Assembly (NCBI RefSeq): GCF_002224125.1
Contig: NZ_NCSM01000003.1
Location: forward strand, 67,716 to 131,715
Length of the DNA stretch: 64,000 nucleotides
Reading direction: 5' to 3'
From: Streptomyces sp. NBS 14/10
GTDB lineage: Bacteria > Actinomycetota > Actinomycetes > Streptomycetales > Streptomycetaceae
The notes beneath the pieces were generated by a model that was given only the letters and a program-made list of their open reading frames with translations, did not search any database and was not told where the DNA came from. A program made the position numbers and the translations under genes. This document shows, one piece after another, positions 27,143 through 35,060 of this stretch. How positions within the stretch are numbered: the stretch's first letter is position 1; each line of letters begins with the position of its first letter.

Positions 27143-27913
27143 TCAGGACGCCAGACCAAGCGCAGCCATCCGCTTGGTGTGCGCCTCGGTGATCCGGGAG
27201 AACATCCGGCCGACCTCCGCCAGGTCGAAGCCGTCCGCGACCCCGCCCACCAGCATCGTGGACAGCGCGTCCCGCTCCGCGACCACGCGCTGCGCCTGCG
27301 ACAGCGCCTCGCCCATCAGCCGCCGCGCCCACAGCGCCAGCCGCCCGCCGACCCGCGGGTCCGCCTCGATGGCCGCCCGTACCTTCTCCACCGCGAACGA
27401 GGCGTGGCCGGTGTCGTCGAGCACGCTCAGCACCAGCCCGCGGGTGTCCGAGTCCAGCCGGGCCGCCACCTCGCGGTAGAAGTCGCTGGCGATCGAGTCG
27501 CCGACGTACGCCTTGACCAGGCCCTCCAGCCAGTCCGACGGCGCGGTCTGGCGGTGGAAGCCGTCCAGCGCCGCCGCGAACGGCTCCATGGCCGCCGTCG
27601 GCTGCTCGCCCACCTCCGCCAGCCGGTCTCTGAGCTGCTGGAAGTGGTGGAACTCGGCGGACGCCATCTTCGCCAGCTCCGCCTTGTCCTCCAGCGTGGG
27701 CGCCAGCTTGGCGTCCTCGGCCAGGCGCTCGAAGGCGGCCAGCTCGCCGTAGGCGAGGGCGCCGAGCAGGTCCACCACGGCGGCCCGGTACTGCGGGTGG
27801 GCGGCCGCCCGCGCCCAGTCCTGGGCGGCGATCCCGGTGCGCTCCCCGTCGGCGTGTCCCTCGGTGCGCTCCCCGTCGGCGGGGTCGTTCTCCGGTGTGT
27901 CAGACGTCTCCAT
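27143..27913 (-). CDS. Ferritin-like (MiaE-type) fold protein
   Basis: 256 aa, mostly helical. Metal-ligand candidates of ferritin-like diiron proteins are visible: YGELAAFERLAEDA, MASAEFHHFQQL (ExxH), then a second half with SDFYREVAARL and DDTGHASFAVEKV (H in the paired helix). Streptomyces annotations call this family ferritin-like or tRNA hydroxylase-like; the reaction is unproven. Start ATG 27913 fits a TATTGT -10 (27921-27926) seven bases upstream, a leaderless signal. The N-terminus carries a 9-residue in-frame duplication (GERTEGHAD then GERTG; DNA copies at 27835-27854 and 27862-27881 are identical over 20 bp). Confidence 0.75.
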   Translation of the reverse strand: METSDTPENDPADGERTEGHADGERTGIAAQDWARAAAHPQYRAAVVDLLGALAYGELAAFERLAEDAKLAPTLEDKAELAKMASAEFHHFQQLRDRLAEVGEQPTAAMEPFAAALDGFHRQTAPSDWLEGLVKAYVGDSIASDFYREVAARLDSDTRGLVLSVLDDTGHASFAVEKVRAAIEADPRVGGRLALWARRLMGEALSQAQRVVAERDALSTMLVGGVADGFDLAEVGRMFSRITEAHTKRMAALGLAS

Positions 27914-28285
27914 GGTGGGCACAATAGCCCGCTGAGCGCCCTGCGGAAGGCCCTGGTCAGCCGGGCCCGGCAGCAGGGCGCAACCGGCATCCCGGTCACA
28001 GATGCGCGGTCTCGGGGTACAGTGCTATTGGCGCCCGTCGTATCGGCGGGTCGTTCCACGCATACGGATGCCCGGTCGGTGGCCCGATCGGCTCCAAACC
28101 GACCGCCCTCCGCGCGGCGCGCATGTAATCGTGCGCACGGCAGGAGGGATCCGCTCGCGGTATGAGCGCTCGAGCGAGGGCAGTGGTCCCGCGCCGGACC
28201 GGCCACCCCAAGGCCGGTTGTACTCGGGGCGCCGTGCGACCCCCTTCGCCGCCTCACGCCGCGTCTCACAGAAGAGGCAAGCATC
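27914..28285. other. Divergent intergenic region and long helicase leader
   Basis: 372 bp between the ferritin-like gene and the RNA helicase gene. It holds the ferritin-like promoter at its left end and, on the plus strand, a -10-like TACAGT around 28019-28024, which would give the helicase mRNA a leader of roughly 250 bases. In that leader CGGTCGGT (28073-28080) pairs with ACCGACCG (28098-28105). No protein-coding frame is convincing. The helicase ribosome binding site lies at its right end. Confidence 0.5.
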
Positions 28286-30148
28286 CTGACCACTTTCCGA
28301 GACCTCGGGATCCTCCCCGAGACGGCCGAGGCCCTTGAGGCCGTCGGCATCACGTCCCCGTTCCCCATCCAAGAGATGACGCTCCCCGTGGCCCTGTCGG
28401 GCTCCGACGTCATCGGCCAGGCCAAGACCGGCACCGGCAAGACGCTGGGCTTCGGCCTCCCGCTGCTGGAGCGCGTCACCGTCCCCGCGGACGTCGAGGC
28501 GGGCCGGGCCAAGCCCGAGCAGCTGACCGACGCCCCGCAGGCGCTCGTGGTCGTCCCCACCCGCGAACTCTGCCAGCAGGTCACCAACGATCTGCTCACC
28601 GCCGGCAAGGTCCGTGCCGTGCGCGTCCTGTCGATCTACGGCGGCCGTGCGTACGAACCGCAGGTCGAGGCCCTGAAGAAGGGCGTCGACGTGGTCGTCG
28701 GCACCCCCGGCCGGCTGCTCGACCTGGCGGGCCAGAAGAAGCTGCGGCTCTCCTCCGTCAAGTCCCTCGTCCTCGACGAGGCCGATGAGATGCTCGACCT
28801 GGGCTTCCTGCCCGACGTCGAGAAGATCATCCAGATGCTGCCCGCCAAGCGCCAGACGATGCTCTTCTCGGCGACCATGCCGGGCCAGGTCATCTCGCTG
28901 GCCCGGCGCTATATGTCGCAGCCCACCCACATCCGCGCCACCGCGCCGGACGACGAGGGCGCGACCGTCGCGAACATCACCCAGCATGTCTTCCGGGCCC
29001 ACTCCCTGGACAAGCCGGAGGTCGTGGCGCGCGTGCTGCAGGCGGAGGGCCGCGGCCTCGTGATGATCTTCTGCCGTACGAAGCGGACCGCCGCCGACAT
29101 CGCCGACCAGCTCTCCAGCCGCGGCTTCGCCTCCGGCGCGGTGCACGGTGACCTCGGCCAGGGGGCGCGCGAGCAGGCACTGCGCGCCTTCCGTAACGGC
29201 AAGGTCGATGTGCTGGTGGCCACCGACGTCGCCGCGCGCGGCATCGACGTCGAGGGCGTCACGCATGTGATCAACTACCAGTCCCCCGAGGACGAGAAGA
29301 CGTATCTGCACCGCATCGGCCGCACCGGCCGCGCGGGCGCGTCCGGCATCGCCATCACCCTCGTCGACTGGGACGACATCCCGCGCTGGCAGCTGATCAA
29401 CAAGGCGCTCGACCTGCCCTTCAATGAGCCGGAGGAGACCTACTCCACCTCCGAGCACCTGTTCGAGCTGCTGAACATCCCGGAGGGCACCACCGGTGTC
29501 CTGCCGCGCGCCGAGCGCACCCGGGCGGGCCTGGACGCCGAGGAGGTCGAAGACCTCGGCGAGACCGGCGCCCGCGGCGCCCGGTCCGCACGCGGCGGCC
29601 GCCGCCCCTCGGCTGCGGCAGCGCCTGCCGAGGAGCGCCCGGCCCGCGCCCGCACGCCGCGCCAGCGGCGCCGGCTGCGCGGCGGCGTCGTGGTCGACGG
29701 GGTGACCGACGACTCGACGCAGGCGGCCGAGGCGGCCGTGGACGCGGCGGAGGGCACAGCCGAGGCCCCGGCCCCGGAGGCCACCGCCGAGCCGCGGCAG
29801 CCCCGCCGCCGTCGGCGCACCCGCGCGGGGGCCACGGCCAAGGCAGCCGACAGCGGCACCGACGCCGAGACGGCGGTCACCACGGCCGAGGGCCCGACCA
29901 CGGCCGTGACCGACCCCGCACAGCCCGAGGCAGCCCCCGATGCCGCTGAGGCCCCGGCCAAGTCGCGCCGCCGCCGCACCCGCGGCGCGGCAACCGCCAA
30001 GGCCACGGAGGCGACGGCAGCAACGGCACCGGCGCCGCAGGCCGAGACGGCCCCGGTCGAGGCCGGGGACGGCGAGGCCAAGCCGGTCCGCCGCCGTCGC
30101 CGCACCCGGTCGGCGGCGTCGAAGGCCGAGGCCACCGAGACAAGCTGA
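28286..30148 (+). CDS. DEAD-box ATP-dependent RNA helicase, CTG start
   Basis: 620 aa. All helicase motifs are present: Q motif FPIQEMTLP, motif I AKTGTGKT near residue 46, PTREL, TPGR, VLDEADEM near 162, SAT, IFCRTKR, DVAARGID and HRIGRTGR near 341. The C-terminal tail (about 420-620) is Ala/Glu/Pro/Arg-rich with three repeats of the type RRRRRTRxxAxxKA, probably RNA-binding. The first ATG (28376) would delete the Q motif. The in-frame sequence LTTFRDLGILPETAEALEAVG begins at CTG 28286, eight bases after AAGAGG, and no ATG, GTG or TTG is near, so a CTG start is the best reading. Role in RNA unwinding, ribosome assembly or cold adaptation is family knowledge. Confidence 0.9.
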   Translation: MTTFRDLGILPETAEALEAVGITSPFPIQEMTLPVALSGSDVIGQAKTGTGKTLGFGLPLLERVTVPADVEAGRAKPEQLTDAPQALVVVPTRELCQQVTNDLLTAGKVRAVRVLSIYGGRAYEPQVEALKKGVDVVVGTPGRLLDLAGQKKLRLSSVKSLVLDEADEMLDLGFLPDVEKIIQMLPAKRQTMLFSATMPGQVISLARRYMSQPTHIRATAPDDEGATVANITQHVFRAHSLDKPEVVARVLQAEGRGLVMIFCRTKRTAADIADQLSSRGFASGAVHGDLGQGAREQALRAFRNGKVDVLVATDVAARGIDVEGVTHVINYQSPEDEKTYLHRIGRTGRAGASGIAITLVDWDDIPRWQLINKALDLPFNEPEETYSTSEHLFELLNIPEGTTGVLPRAERTRAGLDAEEVEDLGETGARGARSARGGRRPSAAAAPAEERPARARTPRQRRRLRGGVVVDGVTDDSTQAAEAAVDAAEGTAEAPAPEATAEPRQPRRRRRTRAGATAKAADSGTDAETAVTTAEGPTTAVTDPAQPEAAPDAAEAPAKSRRRRTRGAATAKATEATAATAPAPQAETAPVEAGDGEAKPVRRRRRTRSAASKAEATETS

Positions 30149-30161
30149 CGCCACCCGCAAC

Positions 30162-30205
30162 CGCCGAAGGGCCCGATCCGCTCCCCCGGACCGGGCCCTT
30201 CGGCG
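30162..30205 (+). terminator. Terminator after the RNA helicase
   Basis: CGCCGAAGGGCCCG (30162-30175) pairs perfectly with CGGGCCCTTCGGCG (30192-30205) over 14 bp with a 16-base loop, just after the stop. Confidence 0.8.
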
Positions 30206-30232
30206 TCCCCGGAGCCCCCAGCCGGCGCACCA

Positions 30233-30277
30233 GGTCACCACGGCGGAGGGCCCGACGACGGCCGTGACCGACACCGC
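30233..30277 (+). repeat. Partial duplicate of the helicase tail beyond its terminator
   Basis: 45 bases here match 29875-29919 inside the helicase gene with three mismatches, two of them synonymous if read in the helicase frame. The copy encodes VTTAEGPTTAVTD but lies outside the gene, after the stop and terminator. Confidence 0.85.
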
Positions 30278-30389
30278 GCTGGCGGCCCGCGCACGCGAAG
30301 ACGCGTGGGGCGCGGAGCACGCGGGGACGTGGCGGCACACGTCATGGCGGGTTGGCCGGGATTTTCTGTGTGCGCGCTAGCCTCGGCGC

Positions 30390-31283
30390 ATGAGCAGGCC
30401 GCCGTTCATCACGCTGCCCGGGTGCGCCCGTGCGCACCGTCTTCGTACCGCCCGCGGGGAGTTCGCCGTACATGACGCGCGCCCTGAGGGGGCGGCGCGG
30501 GGGACGGTGCTGCTGGTGCCCGGGTTCACCGGGAGCAAGGAAGACTTCATCGCGCTGCTGGAGCCGCTGGCCCGCGCCAGGTTCCGGGTGGTCGCGGTCG
30601 ATGGGCGGGGGCAGCACGAGACCGGCGGGCCGCCGGACGAGGCGGCGTACGCGCAGCAGGAGCTGGCCCGGGACGTCCTGGCGCAGGCGGCCGTGCTGAA
30701 CGCCGGCGCCGACACCACCGCCGCCGCTGAGGCACCGCTGCACGTACTCGGGCATTCGCTCGGCGGGCTGGTCGTACGGACCGCCGTGATGATGGCCCCG
30801 GACGCCTTCGCCTCGCTGACGCTGATGTGCTCCGGCCCGGCCGCCATCTCCGAATCGCAGCAGGCCCGCACCAAGCTGCTGATCGACGCGCTGTCCGTGA
30901 CCGATATGGAGACCGTCTGGCAGGCGATGCGCGAGCTCGACCCGCCGGAGGCGCCCGTGGAGACCACGCCGCCGGGCGTCGAGGACTTCCTCCACCAGCG
31001 CTGGCTGGGCACCGTCCCCGAGCAGCTGATCGCCACCGGGCGGCAGCTGAACAGCGAGCCGGACCGGGTCGCGGAGCTGGCCGGGGTGGGGCTGCCCAAG
31101 CATGTGCTGTCCGGGATCGTGGACTACGCCTGGCCGGTGCCGCTGATGGACGAGATGGCCGACCGCCTCGGCGCCCACCGCACCGTCATCCAGGGCGCGG
31201 GGCACTCCCCCAACGCGGAGCGGCCACTCCCCACCGCCGAGGCCCTGATCGACTTCTGGCGCGGTGTCGACCGCAAAAGCTGA
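30390..31283 (+). CDS. Alpha/beta-fold hydrolase
   Basis: 297 aa cytosolic hydrolase with oxyanion motif VPGFTGSKEDF, nucleophile GHSLGG, an acidic site in SGIVDYAWPV and catalytic His in GAGHSPNAERP. Substrate unknown. Start ATG at 30390 is preceded by TAGCCT (30378-30383) with six bases between, a leaderless arrangement. Its stop lies in a 7-bp duplication (AGCTGAC at 31278-31284 and 31285-31291). Convergent with the NYN gene, with only 11 bp between stops. Confidence 0.86.
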   Translation: MSRPPFITLPGCARAHRLRTARGEFAVHDARPEGAARGTVLLVPGFTGSKEDFIALLEPLARARFRVVAVDGRGQHETGGPPDEAAYAQQELARDVLAQAAVLNAGADTTAAAEAPLHVLGHSLGGLVVRTAVMMAPDAFASLTLMCSGPAAISESQQARTKLLIDALSVTDMETVWQAMRELDPPEAPVETTPPGVEDFLHQRWLGTVPEQLIATGRQLNSEPDRVAELAGVGLPKHVLSGIVDYAWPVPLMDEMADRLGAHRTVIQGAGHSPNAERPLPTAEALIDFWRGVDRKS

Positions 31284-31294
31284 CAGCTGACGCG

Positions 31295-32227
31295 TCAGTA
31301 CTGGGCCTGAAGGTGCTCCCAGAAGCCGTCCCGCAGCGCCCGCCGCAGATCGGCATGCGTACGCAGCGACAGCCGCAGCAGGGCCTCCGCGTCGATCAGC
31401 AGCTCCTGGTCGACCGAGCCCGGCAGGTAGGGGTGGCCGGGCAGCAGCTCGGCGAGTGATTCCCGGCCGCGCGAGGACAGCCATCGCGCGGCGATCTGTG
31501 CCCCGACGAAGCGGACGTCGTCGCGGCTGGGGGCGGGCGCGCCCGGGCCCGGTTCGGCTCCGTACGGTTCGAAGCCCGCCGGGCGGCGGGTGACGTACGG
31601 CTTACAGAAGTCGAGGTCGAAGGTGCGCTGGCTGTCGACCTCCCACAGCAGCGGCTCGGCCTGATTGCGCCCCTCGACGGCCTCGATGCCCCAGAGGTGC
31701 ACCCGCGCGCCGTACCCCTGGGCCGCCTCGACCGCGGAGACCAGGTCCTCGTCCCCGCCGATCAGCACCGCGTCGCCGATGGCGCGGTGCCGGGCGAGGG
31801 ATTCCAGGTCGGAGCGGATGAGGGAGTCGACGCCCTTCTGCTGGTTGTTCGCGTTGAGGTTGCCGAGCCGGACCTTGACGTCGGGCAGCTCGGCGATGCT
31901 CTGCTGCTCGGAGGTGTGGATACGGCGCCGGGCGCCGTCGTACCAGTAGACGCGCAGCAGCCTGCTGTCCGGGAAGATCGTGCGGGCCTTGTCGATGAAC
32001 GCCTCGATGAGCCCCTCGGCGTCGAGCTCGAAGGTTCTGCGGTCCTCGGTTCCTGCGACCAGTCGGCCTGCGGCCGCGTAGACATAGCCGGCGTCCACGA
32101 ATATCGCGTGGGTGGACGGTGTGGTCGCGACCTCTGCGAGCACACGCTGCAGCAGCTCATTGGTGCGCTCGATGCCTGCGACGACCGAGGCGAGGTCTGG
32201 TTGGCCCGGAGGCGTGACGTCACTCAT
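31295..32227 (-). CDS. NYN-domain (PIN-like) putative ribonuclease
   Basis: 310 aa. After a short helical N-terminus, the NYN core shows the conserved acidic residues: HAIFVDAGYVYAAAGR, RVYWYDGARRR, QKGVDSLIRSDLESLA and DAVLIGGDEDLVSAVEAAQ. These Asp residues bind Mg in PIN-like nucleases, so an RNA-cleaving activity is likely. The C-terminal 110 residues form a second helical domain (HPYLPGSVDQELLIDAEALL) of unknown role. ATG at 32227 with an upstream GGAG about 12 bases away is preferred to the longer frame. Divergent from the 50-residue small protein. Confidence 0.83.
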   Translation of the reverse strand: MSDVTPPGQPDLASVVAGIERTNELLQRVLAEVATTPSTHAIFVDAGYVYAAAGRLVAGTEDRRTFELDAEGLIEAFIDKARTIFPDSRLLRVYWYDGARRRIHTSEQQSIAELPDVKVRLGNLNANNQQKGVDSLIRSDLESLARHRAIGDAVLIGGDEDLVSAVEAAQGYGARVHLWGIEAVEGRNQAEPLLWEVDSQRTFDLDFCKPYVTRRPAGFEPYGAEPGPGAPAPSRDDVRFVGAQIAARWLSSRGRESLAELLPGHPYLPGSVDQELLIDAEALLRLSLRTHADLRRALRDGFWEHLQAQY

Positions 32228-32435
32228 ACGCGCTTCATTCTCCGGGCCGACGCGCTCAGGACACAACCGGACCTGGTACGAGACGGTAATTAGGCTCCCG
32301 AAAATTTTCTTTAGCGTAGGGAATGTTTTCCATGGCACCCTCTGTTGAACCGTACGGAAGCTCGCGGCACAGGCGCCGCGCGCATCCGTCTCACACCACA
32401 GTTCTCCTCAGGAGGATCAGACGAAGGGAGAAGCC

Positions 32436-32588
32436 ATGCGCTTCGAGATCATGCGCCTCGACGATGTCGACGGGACCGCCGTGGACAGCACCGTTGTAGA
32501 CGCCGCCTCCGTCAACCGGATCGTGCAGCAGGCCGCCGCAATCGGTCAGCGCATCTACATCCGCCCCGCCGAAAGCTCAGCCCGGTAA
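32436..32588 (+). CDS. Conserved 50-residue small protein
   Basis: MRFEIMRLDDVDGTAVDST... ending RIYIRPAESSAR, 50 aa. Good Shine-Dalgarno GGGAG five bases before the ATG. The first part has an acidic strand-turn pattern and the second a helix (VNRIVQQAAAIGQ). I recall near-identical small proteins at this place in other Streptomyces, but no function is known. The 208-bp upstream gap contains AT-rich stretches and TAGGGAATGT-like -10 candidates at about 32314-32324. Confidence 0.75.
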   Translation: MRFEIMRLDDVDGTAVDSTVVDAASVNRIVQQAAAIGQRIYIRPAESSAR

Positions 32589-32698
32589 CGCCCCGTTTGT
32601 AGTACGCAGCAGTAGCTCGCAGTACGCAGCTTCCGGCGCCCTCGTGCCTCGTCGCACGGGGGCGCTTGTGCGTACGGGACGGGCTACGGACGGACCGC

Positions 32699-33631
32699 TC
32701 AGCCGGCCCCGCCCGGCACCGGGGACGCCCCGGTCGCCCGGCGGACGAGCTCTCCGTAGATCTCGGGATCCGTCGTGTACTCGCCGAGACGACAGGTCTT
32801 ACGGCTGCCGTGGTAGTCGCTGGAGCCCGTGGTGAGCAGGCCGAGCTCGGCGGCGAGTCCGCGCAGCCGCTCGCGCGTGGGCTCGTCGTGGTCCATATGG
32901 TCCACCTCGATCCCGTCAAGCCCCGCGGCGGCGAGCTCCGCGATCGCGCTCTCGGGTACGCACAGCCCGCGCTTGAGGGCCAGCGGATGCGCGAAGACGG
33001 TGACCCCGCCGGCCGCCTTGACCAGGCGGATCGCCTCGAACGGGTCGAGCTCGTGCTTCTCGGCGTAGGCCCGGCCGCCGTTGGCGAGCCACTGCGGAGT
33101 GAAGGCGTCCGAGACGCTGTCGACGACGCCCAGCTCGACCAGCGCGGTCGCCACATGCGGCCGCCCCACGGCCCCGTCACCGGCGATCCGGGCCACCTGC
33201 TCCCAGGTGATCGGCACGCCCAGCTCCCGCAGCTTGTCGACCATCGCCCGGGCGCGCGGCACCCGGTCGTCGCGGACGAGCTCGCGCTCGCGCGCCAGCT
33301 CCGGCTCGACCGGGTCGAAGAGATACGCCAGCATGTGCAGGCTCACGCCCGCCGCGCCGTCTTCCGACGTACCTGAGGCAGTACCTGAAGTGCCCGAGCC
33401 GCCGTCGGACGGCGGGACCATCAGCCGGCACGACAGCTCGGCGCCGGTCACCAGTGTCAGCCCCGATGAAACGCCGCGCAGCGCCCGCTTCGCCTCCTCG
33501 TACCCGCCGACGGTGTCGTGGTCGGTGAGCGCGACGACGTCAAGACCGGCCGCGGCGGCGCCCAGCACCAGCTCGGCGGGGGTGTCCGTACCGTCGGACG
33601 CAGTGGAGTGGGTGTGCAGATCGATGCGCAC
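32699..33631 (-). CDS. PHP-domain phosphoesterase
   Basis: 310 aa, the size of YciV/RNase AM-type PHP enzymes. Metal motifs are in order: MRIDLHTHSTASDG (HxH and D), ALTDHDTV, GAELSCR (Glu), HMLAYL, a FAHPLALKRG His and SDYHG at the end. Related enzymes cleave 3',5'-bisphosphonucleotides or trim 5' ends of RNA. GTG at 33631 has GGGAG eight bases upstream. A Ser/Gly/Thr-rich insert (GGSGTSGTASGTSEDG) sits near residue 78. Same strand as DUF6758, 88 bp apart. Confidence 0.88.
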   Translation of the reverse strand: MRIDLHTHSTASDGTDTPAELVLGAAAAGLDVVALTDHDTVGGYEEAKRALRGVSSGLTLVTGAELSCRLMVPPSDGGSGTSGTASGTSEDGAAGVSLHMLAYLFDPVEPELARERELVRDDRVPRARAMVDKLRELGVPITWEQVARIAGDGAVGRPHVATALVELGVVDSVSDAFTPQWLANGGRAYAEKHELDPFEAIRLVKAAGGVTVFAHPLALKRGLCVPESAIAELAAAGLDGIEVDHMDHDEPTRERLRGLAAELGLLTTGSSDYHGSRKTCRLGEYTTDPEIYGELVRRATGASPVPGGAG

Positions 33632-33688
33632 GACGCGGGCTCCCAGCTGCGGCGGTGGAACGGAGGGGACGCTTCAGAATAACCGGCC

Positions 33689-33724
33689 GCGATCGAGATG
33701 ATCAGCGCGGCCGAGATGATCAGC
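33689..33724 (-). repeat. 18-bp tandem duplication over a stop codon
   Basis: GCGATCGAGATGATCAGC (33689-33706) and GCGGCCGAGATGATCAGC (33707-33724) match at 16 of 18 positions. The second copy contains the TGA stop of the DUF6758 gene (33720-33722, minus strand); the first repeats that TGA outside the gene. Confidence 0.85.
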
Positions 33725-34358
33725 CCAGGATGCGCGGCGACAGCGCCCCGCACGGCACCAGGTCCACCTCGGCCCCGGCGTCCCGCAGATCGGTGAGCAC
33801 CATCTCGTCGTACATCATCAGACCGGTCTGCTCGGGCCAGACGATCGCCCACAGCCACAGCCCGCACGCCTCCCCCGCGAACACCGCGCGGTCGTCCGGC
33901 GTGCCCTCGACCAGCCACAGCGGGGTGGGCCGCCCGGCGGCCAACACCTTGACCTGCGGCGCCCGGTCGACCCGCATACCGGGCCCCGGGTCGGGGCCGC
34001 GGATCCCGGCGTATCGCGCACCGAGCCCGACCCCCAGCTCCTCCGCGACCAGCAGCAGCTCCCCGGGCCCGCCCAGCGGGCCGGGTCCTGAGCACGCCAC
34101 TGCTGTGGCCCGGCCGCCGCTGCGGTCGTCGCCCGCACAGGCGACGCCAGTGAACAGCCAGCCGACCGGAAGCGGCCACGGCATCCACACCGGAACCCGG
34201 GCACGGTTGGTGACGACCACGAGTGCTTCGACGCTCGGCGGGACGACCGGCTGAAGCGGATGCACTGTGCCGTGCACCCCGCACTGCCAGGAGTCGGCGA
34301 AAAGACCGGGCGCCCGCACCCGGCCACCGCACTTCGGGCAACTGGGTTCGCCCCTCAT
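33720..34358 (-). CDS. DUF6758 family protein with N-terminal zinc ribbon
   Basis: 212 aa. N-terminus MRGEPSCPKCGGRVRAP followed by SWQCGVHG gives a CPxC...CxxH zinc ribbon. The rest is a conserved actinobacterial domain (PVWMPWPLPVGWLFTG, GLMMYDEMVLTDLRDAGAEVDLVPCG). Function unknown. The ATG at 34358 lacks a strong Shine-Dalgarno. It lies between a PHP phosphoesterase and a SUFU-domain gene on the same strand. Confidence 0.8.
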   Translation of the reverse strand: MRGEPSCPKCGGRVRAPGLFADSWQCGVHGTVHPLQPVVPPSVEALVVVTNRARVPVWMPWPLPVGWLFTGVACAGDDRSGGRATAVACSGPGPLGGPGELLLVAEELGVGLGARYAGIRGPDPGPGMRVDRAPQVKVLAAGRPTPLWLVEGTPDDRAVFAGEACGLWLWAIVWPEQTGLMMYDEMVLTDLRDAGAEVDLVPCGALSPRILG

Positions 34359-34451
34359 AGGGCCCCACGGTCCTCCCCGGGCGTCGTCACGTCAAGGACG
34401 ATCACCCGTCCGGATGCGACCCGGGCCGGCACACGAGCCGCCCCCCTCATC

Positions 34452-35060
34452 TCAGCTCGCCAGCGGCACCCCGGAGCGTCTCGGGTCCCGCAGATCCGTG
34501 CCGTGCCTGAGCCAGCGGTCCTGCAGCGCGCCCGCGCCGTGCACCCGCTTCCACGCCGCCTCGTTCCCGGTCATGGGCAGCAGCGGCAGAAACCGGACCG
34601 GTTCCCTCGGCTGGTCGAGCTCCAAGTCCTCGACCAGCCCGCCCGGTTCGGCCACCAGTACGGAGGTGAAGGGCGCGCCAGGCCACAGCGGTCCGCCCAG
34701 GTCCAGCGAGGCGCCCGGCGCCACCACCACGCCCTCCACCTGGGGGGACGCGGCGAGGACGGCGAGCGGGCGCAGCACCTCGTCGAGTACGGGGAGCCCG
34801 GGGCCCACGGCCGCGCCGCCGATCCGCACCGTCAGCACCAGCTCGGCGCGCGGACCGCGCAGCGGGTCGGCGACGACGGCGGTCGGGTCGGCCATCGGCC
34901 GGTCGGCCATGCCGAGTGTGGCGTAACGTACGACGTCCGCGTCGCGGAAGCGCAGCACCTCGATGCGGTCCGTGCCGACGAAGGTCACGGCGGCGCGGGC
35001 GTCAGGCTCGCCGAGCGCCGTCCGCAATCGGGCCTCGACCAGCTGAAGAACGTCTGACAT
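34452..35060 (-). CDS. Suppressor-of-fused (SUFU) domain protein
   Basis: 202 aa. The end FLPLLPMTGNEAAWKRVHGAGALQDRW is the bacterial SUFU-domain signature. In bacteria such domains often occur as immunity or polymorphic-toxin-associated proteins, but in Streptomyces this copy is a stable core gene beside DUF6758. ATG at 35060 (MSDVLQLVEARL) is preceded by TATGCT (35067-35072) with six bases between, predicting a leaderless mRNA; the 11 extra upstream codons are rejected. Confidence 0.8.
   Translation of the reverse strand: MSDVLQLVEARLRTALGEPDARAAVTFVGTDRIEVLRFRDADVVRYATLGMADRPMADPTAVVADPLRGPRAELVLTVRIGGAAVGPGLPVLDEVLRPLAVLAASPQVEGVVVAPGASLDLGGPLWPGAPFTSVLVAEPGGLVEDLELDQPREPVRFLPLLPMTGNEAAWKRVHGAGALQDRWLRHGTDLRDPRRSGVPLAS

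Noticed and set aside
32345..32602. 85-codon frame overlapping the 50-residue small protein
   Set aside because: The frame with the Shine-Dalgarno and conserved sequence is the one starting at 32436; the other has no ribosome binding site.
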